Assembly: GCF_036324505.1 (NCBI RefSeq)
Contig: NC_086354.1
Location: 23,034,207-23,098,206 of the forward strand
DNA length: 64,000 nt
Reading direction: 5' to 3'
Source: Eleginops maclovinus
Taxonomy: Eukaryota > Chordata > Actinopteri > Perciformes > Eleginopidae
How positions within the stretch are numbered: position 1 is the first letter of the stretch; each line of letters opens with the position of its first letter. The notes below the pieces were generated by a model. The model was not told the DNA's origin. It saw only the letters and a program-made list of their open reading frames with translations, and searched no databases. Shown here piece after piece: positions 58,343 to 64,000 of this stretch. The position numbers and the translations under genes are program-made.

Positions 58343-60312
58343 CCAGTCCTTGACATTTCACTGGGTGACTGTCCGTTGGGTTGGACAAGGGACAGTCAGG
58401 CCTGTGAACAAGGCCAGTCTGCCCGCTGGAAACAAGTGCACATTCATTTTACATTTCAGCTGATACTCTGGGGGGGGGGGGTGTTGTTTGACGGGGTAGT
58501 TACTGATTGGACTCCTCGCCGGGGTGGTTGGTCAATTCATGGACACAACCTGGATATAAGGAATCCTTCAAAACCAAAGTGGAAAACTGATTTTGGTCCG
58601 AAAAACCTCCAAATTAAACTGAGAATTATTACGATTAAAGAAAATACATTGTGTTAAATATCAGCATTGATCATATCCTCATACCATTGTCAGCCATATC
58701 CATGTCTCGCTCTAGACAAACCTGTGACCTTTTCTAACTAAGCCCTTAAATACCATGTTAATCAGTACATAACATTTCTGTACTTTATGTCATATATCCC
58801 TGAGATCTAATAAATTAGACATCTCTGGAGTTTGGGTAATGCTTTTACTGAGATGTGTTTACTACCTCTCTGAGTATATCACTGCTCCTGTTTCTTCACC
58901 TCTTTTTTTAGCTGTTACCATGCTACTGGATCTCAGGAGGACCCTAAAATTAGATGCAAATTGTAATCAACTATAATCCTTTTCAGTGCAATTCTGAAGT
59001 ATTTCAGAGGAAATGATTGTCCTTAGAGCATTGTGATAATGTGGCAGTGCTATTGTGTATTAAAAACCACTGGAATGACTAGTAGATTAATAGATTGGTC
59101 GAATGACAGGCTGTGCTATATATAACTTTAATACCAATGTTTTGATTGTTTTTGATTGGATATGATACTAGATATCATGTTAGACTTTGGATGCAATTTG
59201 GCAAAAAAGTGATGCAATTTCATGGGCTTACCCTACTTTTCTAGCCATTTTAATATCTAACTATCTACTTAGTCAATATATCCTTATTACAGAGGATTAT
59301 TCATAGTGTAAATAGCACCAACAGTCAACCATACGACATGAAAAGTGCCATTTGTAAGTCTTGAGCACTTTTTTAGGATATGATAGTTAAAAAACATTGA
59401 GTTTAGGAGGTTTTTCTAGACAAATCAAGAAAACAAAAATAGTAATACTAGGGTCATTAGAAACGTTACCCTTAAGTTGCTGCTTTATAGTGAGTGAAGC
59501 GTTTGAGTCCTGAGTATTCCCAGATGCCGTGCGTCTCGCAGCTCTGTGAAGCACAGTCGATGTGGTTGGGCGTGAAAGAATGTCAGACGGATTTTTTCCC
59601 TAATACAGTCAGGATTTCAGTTCAAATAGGACATTTATAGCTCAAAGCTTTCCATTCTTGTGCTGCAGACCTAAAACACCCAGAAGAGAATATTGTTCCT
59701 TGCACCTTTCGAGACAATGTCTGCTCTCCGTAGCCTCCGTGTTTATTATGGGTGAAAGTTGATGACTACTCAGTTATGCTTGGCCAGCTTAGTATAACTA
59801 TCAGTTGAGACTGTTTAAATGTTGGCTCTAACCACACAACTCCTGAGTAAATTCAACCTGGGCAGGGGGGGGGGGGTGAATACAACGCAGTGTTCTCAAC
59901 ACAAGTATAAACCCTGTTCTGAAAGCAATCACTCAAACTGCTAATAACTTCAATAACACGGCCATGCCAGATGTTTTTAAGGTGTTGAATGCTTCACGGT
60001 ATCTCTTTACGTTGATAAATATGTAGCCTAACCCGAGTCATTATATGTTCTGGAAGTCAAATCATCGTCTCACTCACACACACACACACACACACGTTTC
60101 CCACCCTTCTGGGAAGACATGCTAAGAATCTGTTTCATAAATAAACCATGGCTACCAGCTGAGAGGCCTGGTGGACGACTGTGGACGAAAAAACATCAGA
60201 GCCGAGCAGATATTCAACTTTTTATGAGCTTCTTGATCCTTTTTCCTGCACCAGTTTACATTCAGGAGCTTCCTCTGTTTATGGAAGAAAGTCCACAGCT
60301 AAACCGAACGAA
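58342..60312. other. Gene-free intron stretch
   Basis: Has G12 runs at 58470 and 59865 and (CA)11 at about 60074-60095. The section 58640-59460 is AT-rich and unique-looking. Nothing else recognised. Confidence 0.45.
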
Positions 60313-60340
60313 GGGGGGCTGGGGGGGAGGGGGGCTGGGG
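60313..60340 (+). other. Strong G-quadruplex motif
   Basis: Four G runs of 6, 7, 6 and 4 bases are separated by loops of 2, 1 and 2 bases, an ideal quadruplex pattern on the plus strand. A second G-rich site (gggggg-c-ggggggg) lies at about 60483-60496. Both lie on the strand opposite the pard3 transcript. Confidence 0.85.
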
Positions 60341-61115
60341 ATGAATTGACCTCAAAAACACCACCCTGTGATGAAGGCACTCATCAAAAGAACTTCAAGT
60401 GCTGGTGATAATTTTGGAAGAATCCATCAACCCAAAATAGGATGCCAACTCTGGCCTACTTTGTTTGTGTGTGGGGCCTGCTGGGGGGCGGGGGGGAGCC
60501 GCAGAGCTACATGTAGCCGGCTTTTGGTGCAACATGGTCGGGGTGCCAATGCTCCGCTGACTGGATCCATGCCAGAGTTCAAGTAATCTGTTTTCATAGC
60601 GCTCTGTAAACCCCTTAAGCTCTGTGTCATTAAGTCCTATGATTTGGACTCTCATTAATGATGGCTTGGTCGCCCCCTCCCCCCCAGCACGGTCAAGAGT
60701 TCAGTGTCACAATGAAGACCGTCTTTACAGTTTTATCTCTTCATTAATGGCGGGATCATGTAGATAGTTTGGGATTGGTCTGACTGAACACAACAGATCT
60801 CAGTCATACGTTCATTATTATCTGCAGTTCTACGCTTTGTGAAAGCAAGACAAGTCAGTGAAGGTAAGACCGTCTGACAAATCTTATGGATATTTTATTG
60901 CTCACCAAGTGAACAAGTCAGACTTAAATGTGTTTGGAATTTGGTGAAAACGTCCACACTCACTCTGCAAAAACCCTATGACTGTAGTGAGAACAGGAAT
61001 GGGAATAAGCCAATACTTTAGAATAGTTTCCCTCAGGCATCTGTAGTGTGACACTTATTTGTATACACACAAAATGACGAAGTGAAGATATCAAAGGCCA
61101 GATCTTGAAACTGAT
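60341..61115. other. Gene-free intron stretch
   Basis: Unique-looking DNA apart from the second G-rich site and a C-rich run at 60674-60686. Nothing else recognised. Confidence 0.5.
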
Positions 61116-61131
61116 TTAAAGTCCTCTGTTT

Positions 61132-61304
61132 GGGCCCCGGCCGTGGCGCAACTGGCTGGGGCACCTGCACCGTACGCCGGCGACCCAGGTTCGATTCCCG
61201 ACCCGTGGTCCTTGCCGGATCGAACCCCGACTCTCTCTCCCACTTTCCTGTCACTCTCCACTGTCCTATCCGATTAAAGGCAAAAAGCCCCCAAAAAACA
61301 TCTT
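61132..61304 (+). mobile_element. tRNA-derived SINE with target-site duplications
   Basis: The tRNA-like head has an A-box-like TGGCGCAACTGG (61144-61155) and a perfect B box GGTTCGATTCC (61188-61198). The tail reads tcactctccactgtcctatc then gattaaaggcaaaaagcccc, which I know from abundant fish SINEs. The flanks ttaaagtcctctgtttg (from 61116) and ttaaaagtcctctatttg (to 61322) are a target-site duplication with small changes. It is the youngest-looking retroelement in the window. Confidence 0.88.
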
Positions 61305-61322
61305 TTAAAAGTCCTCTATTTG

Positions 61323-64000
61323 AAGAATAATGACTACATAAAGAATTTCAAGTCAAAGGTCAAATCTATCTCAAAGTCTCACGCTTATTGCTCTGCTAAA
61401 TATTACCAATTTGAGCCCAATCCTAAATAAGATACTGCAGACATAGAACAGCCCTTGCAGTTAAGTTAACAATAATTCCTGGCGAATTTCCAACAACAAG
61501 TTTGCAGATATATCGTTGCTTGTTCCTTTACTTACTCTTTAAAGAACTGAAGACATTGCTTATGACTGTGACTCTTACTGCTCTGAAGAACAGCGTGAGC
61601 TCCACATCTGAATTGTAAATGAAGTTCAAAAAGGAGAGAACTGGTCTTCCCACCATCTGAGAACTTGAGCAGTCAGCATTTTACAGCCTCTTGCTTCACA
61701 TCGCCCTCCCTCTCTCCGCATTAACAGACACCAACAGCAGCTCTGCACCGCTAATAACTCCATGCCATGTTCCCTCTCTCTCCTCTTGGGAAAACCCCGC
61801 TGGCGAAAGTGCCGCATTTCTATTATGACACTAATACAGTGGTGATCTCATGCTTGTGAGGTTGACAGCTCACTGGGCGAATTTTTCCCAGTGAATTAAT
61901 GTCATCGGAGTTTTAACAACAATAAGATAATATAGTCCTAAAAAAATGCACAGCCCAGCAAAAAAAAAAAGGCTCTGTGGGAAAGGCTGTAGTGCCAACA
62001 TCATCAGACGGCAAAAAGAAAAACAAACATGTCTCATGTCGCGAGGAAAAGTGATGAATTCGCCAGATGAACGTTATTTGAAAGAAGAATGAAACTGAAT
62101 CTATATGCATATGTTTTAACGCATACATGAAGCCATTGTGCTCTGATAATTTGACACAGGAAGCTTCACATGTCTAAATCCTTCTGTTCACCCCAGTGCC
62201 TCTCTACCCCGACTCCTTTAGGAAATGAAATGCTGTGCCAGGTCATGTTTCAGGACATTTTTCACAGTAGTTTGGTCAAGGGCAAAGTCAGCGGCCCGGG
62301 GATCATCAGCGAAGCTCTTAATCCTGCACTGTGCCCGTTTTGGAAGCAGGAACCCATGGCTGGTACAGCGGTGGGATCACACAGACGACCTGAAAAATGA
62401 GGTAAACCTAGTGCACCTATGCTCAAAGGGCAATCACATTTGAGGTTTCTTTAGCTCTAATCATAATGGAAATGAGGGATCGATCCACTTTAATTATTTG
62501 TTAATTCACGGAGGTCAGGTACACATGGAAAATACTGCTCTGAACCAGCTGGAAGAATCATAATTGCAGAGTTGGGATAAAAAGATGGCTCTCATGCCTG
62601 GTATTATACAACTACTGTCTGGATTACATAACAAAACAACCATTAAAAAAAGCAAATGCCCTCTGGATAAAATCATCAGTGGAAGTTTTGCATTGTTGGC
62701 AAAAACAAGAGATTGAAAGCTTTACCCTACAAGCAGACAAAGTGCAAGTCAATGGACAATGCTTTTCCACTCACCTGTACATTGTTCTCTACCAATAATC
62801 AATCATAATGGGCACCATTATCGTCTCTTGGTTTGTGTCAAGGCAGATTCAATACATATATGAGAAATCCATCCAAAAGTAACCTTTAGTGTTGGTTTAC
62901 TTCACTGAGATCATTTGTCTGCACCTAAACTTGGACAATAAGCAACTTTATGTACAAGTAAACCTTCCTGAGTTACTATAAAACATGCCTGGTGCAATAC
63001 ATCCAATGCATGCGATAGCAAAACTACCAACGCGTAACGAAACAACCATTTAAAAATCAGCTGAATTCTTTGGAAATCAGTTGTGATGAAAGATATTCGT
63101 GCCAGTTTTATATTGGTAGCAAGAAAACAAGAAATAAAGAGTCACTCTAAGAGAAGCAGTTGTTTTATTACTTCCTTGTGGTCCGTAAATATGGTTGTAC
63201 TCAATCACAGCATTGCATAATGGTTCGCCCACCAGTGCATTTTTCTCTACCATGCATCCCTCAAAATGGGGAGTAGAATCGGCCCATTTTGACCACTAAA
63301 AACTGTGGTAAACACATGCCGTGCCATTTACACGAGCTACAGATTGAAACAAACAAGTGCAGAGGTGGAGGAATGAGGTTTGAGTTACGAAAGCATTAGG
63401 AACGAACGTGTGTGAGTGTGAACGCTCTGCACCCTTTGGACTTGACACTGTGTGCACTCTTGAACCTGTGACTCTGTGATCCTACATCAAAAACTCTAGC
63501 GTCATTTTGTTGCTCTCTTAAACAAAATAGGGCCACCTTGAAGCTTGTGGCTCATCTCTGGTGGCGAACGTGTTAATCTGTATTCCTGCACGGCAGCCGT
63601 TAACTCTCTCAACGTGTAGGCCTGCTTATCTCCAGGCTCCAACATCAAAGGCTTCGGCACACTAATTAATAAGTCATTTGTGCGATGAATTGAGTCATAT
63701 CTGGAGCGCACTGCAGCACATAGCAATGACATCAGGACAAGATTAAATCAGGCTGACAGATTAGAGTCTGCTCAGATTTGATGATTTTCTGGAGCTCAAT
63801 CCCCATTAAAGATGGTTATGTTTGGATGATTGATTATTGCTTATCAGACCTGTCAGATTTGATATAGGATTAATTTCTCTTCACGTCTGCTTTTGGAAAT
63901 AAACTCACATTTCATTATCTAGCAAACTAAACAATTGTTTGATTCATATTTATTATATGAGACTTACTATAAGATATAGTACACAACAGAGGTCCTTTTC
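61323..64000. other. Gene-free intron stretch to the window end
   Basis: Unique-looking DNA with no repeat, exon or RNA gene recognised. The 11-A run at about 61960 is the only simple feature. Confidence 0.5.

Overview
The window is non-coding-rich vertebrate DNA, almost certainly from a ray-finned (probably percomorph) fish. The evidence is many long (CA/TG)n arrays, tRNA-derived SINE and hAT-type MITE pieces of kinds common in teleosts, short GT-AG introns and a fish-like PARD3 exon. Nothing prokaryotic or viral is visible, and there is no intact autonomous transposon ORF.

Two coding items are supported. (1) One 102-bp exon on the minus strand (30625-30726) encodes 34 residues of the N-terminal oligomerisation domain of the cell-polarity scaffold Par-3 (pard3). 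It corresponds to human residues 41-74 and is bounded by a good acceptor and a good donor. No neighbouring pard3 exon was found, so nearly the whole window appears to be pard3 intron: intron 1 at higher coordinates and intron 2 at lower coordinates. (2) A compact two-exon gene on the plus strand (34776-34955 joined to 35075-35620, 241 aa, AATAAA at 35684) lies inside pard3 intron 1, antisense to the host. Its product is an acidic, Ser/Glu-rich protein with a short coiled coil and seven 11-residue repeats. I do not recognise the family, and it is the best candidate here for something undescribed. The DNA just upstream, including two CCAAT boxes, looks like an interspersed repeat, so its promoter may be transposon-derived.

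The rest is repeat-laden intron. At 2546-3828 two ~300-bp arms, about 85% alike by eye, form an inverted repeat. hAT-like MITE pieces lie at 12051-12500, 22448-22845, 31945-32307, 40631-41045 and 43646-43830. An 11-bp-TIR MITE lies at 14026-14142. A ~1.2-kb hAT MITE at 38415-39610 has been filled by about 24 copies of a 32-bp minisatellite. An ~830-bp polypurine tract with 46-bp repeats lies at 41738-42565. Two copies of another element face each other at about 56640-57000 and 57690-58030. A SINE with clear target-site duplications lies at 61132-61304. Very long dinucleotide arrays occur throughout, the longest 137 bp.

The two genes have no visible functional link beyond nesting. Host transcription runs right to left and the nested gene runs left to right.
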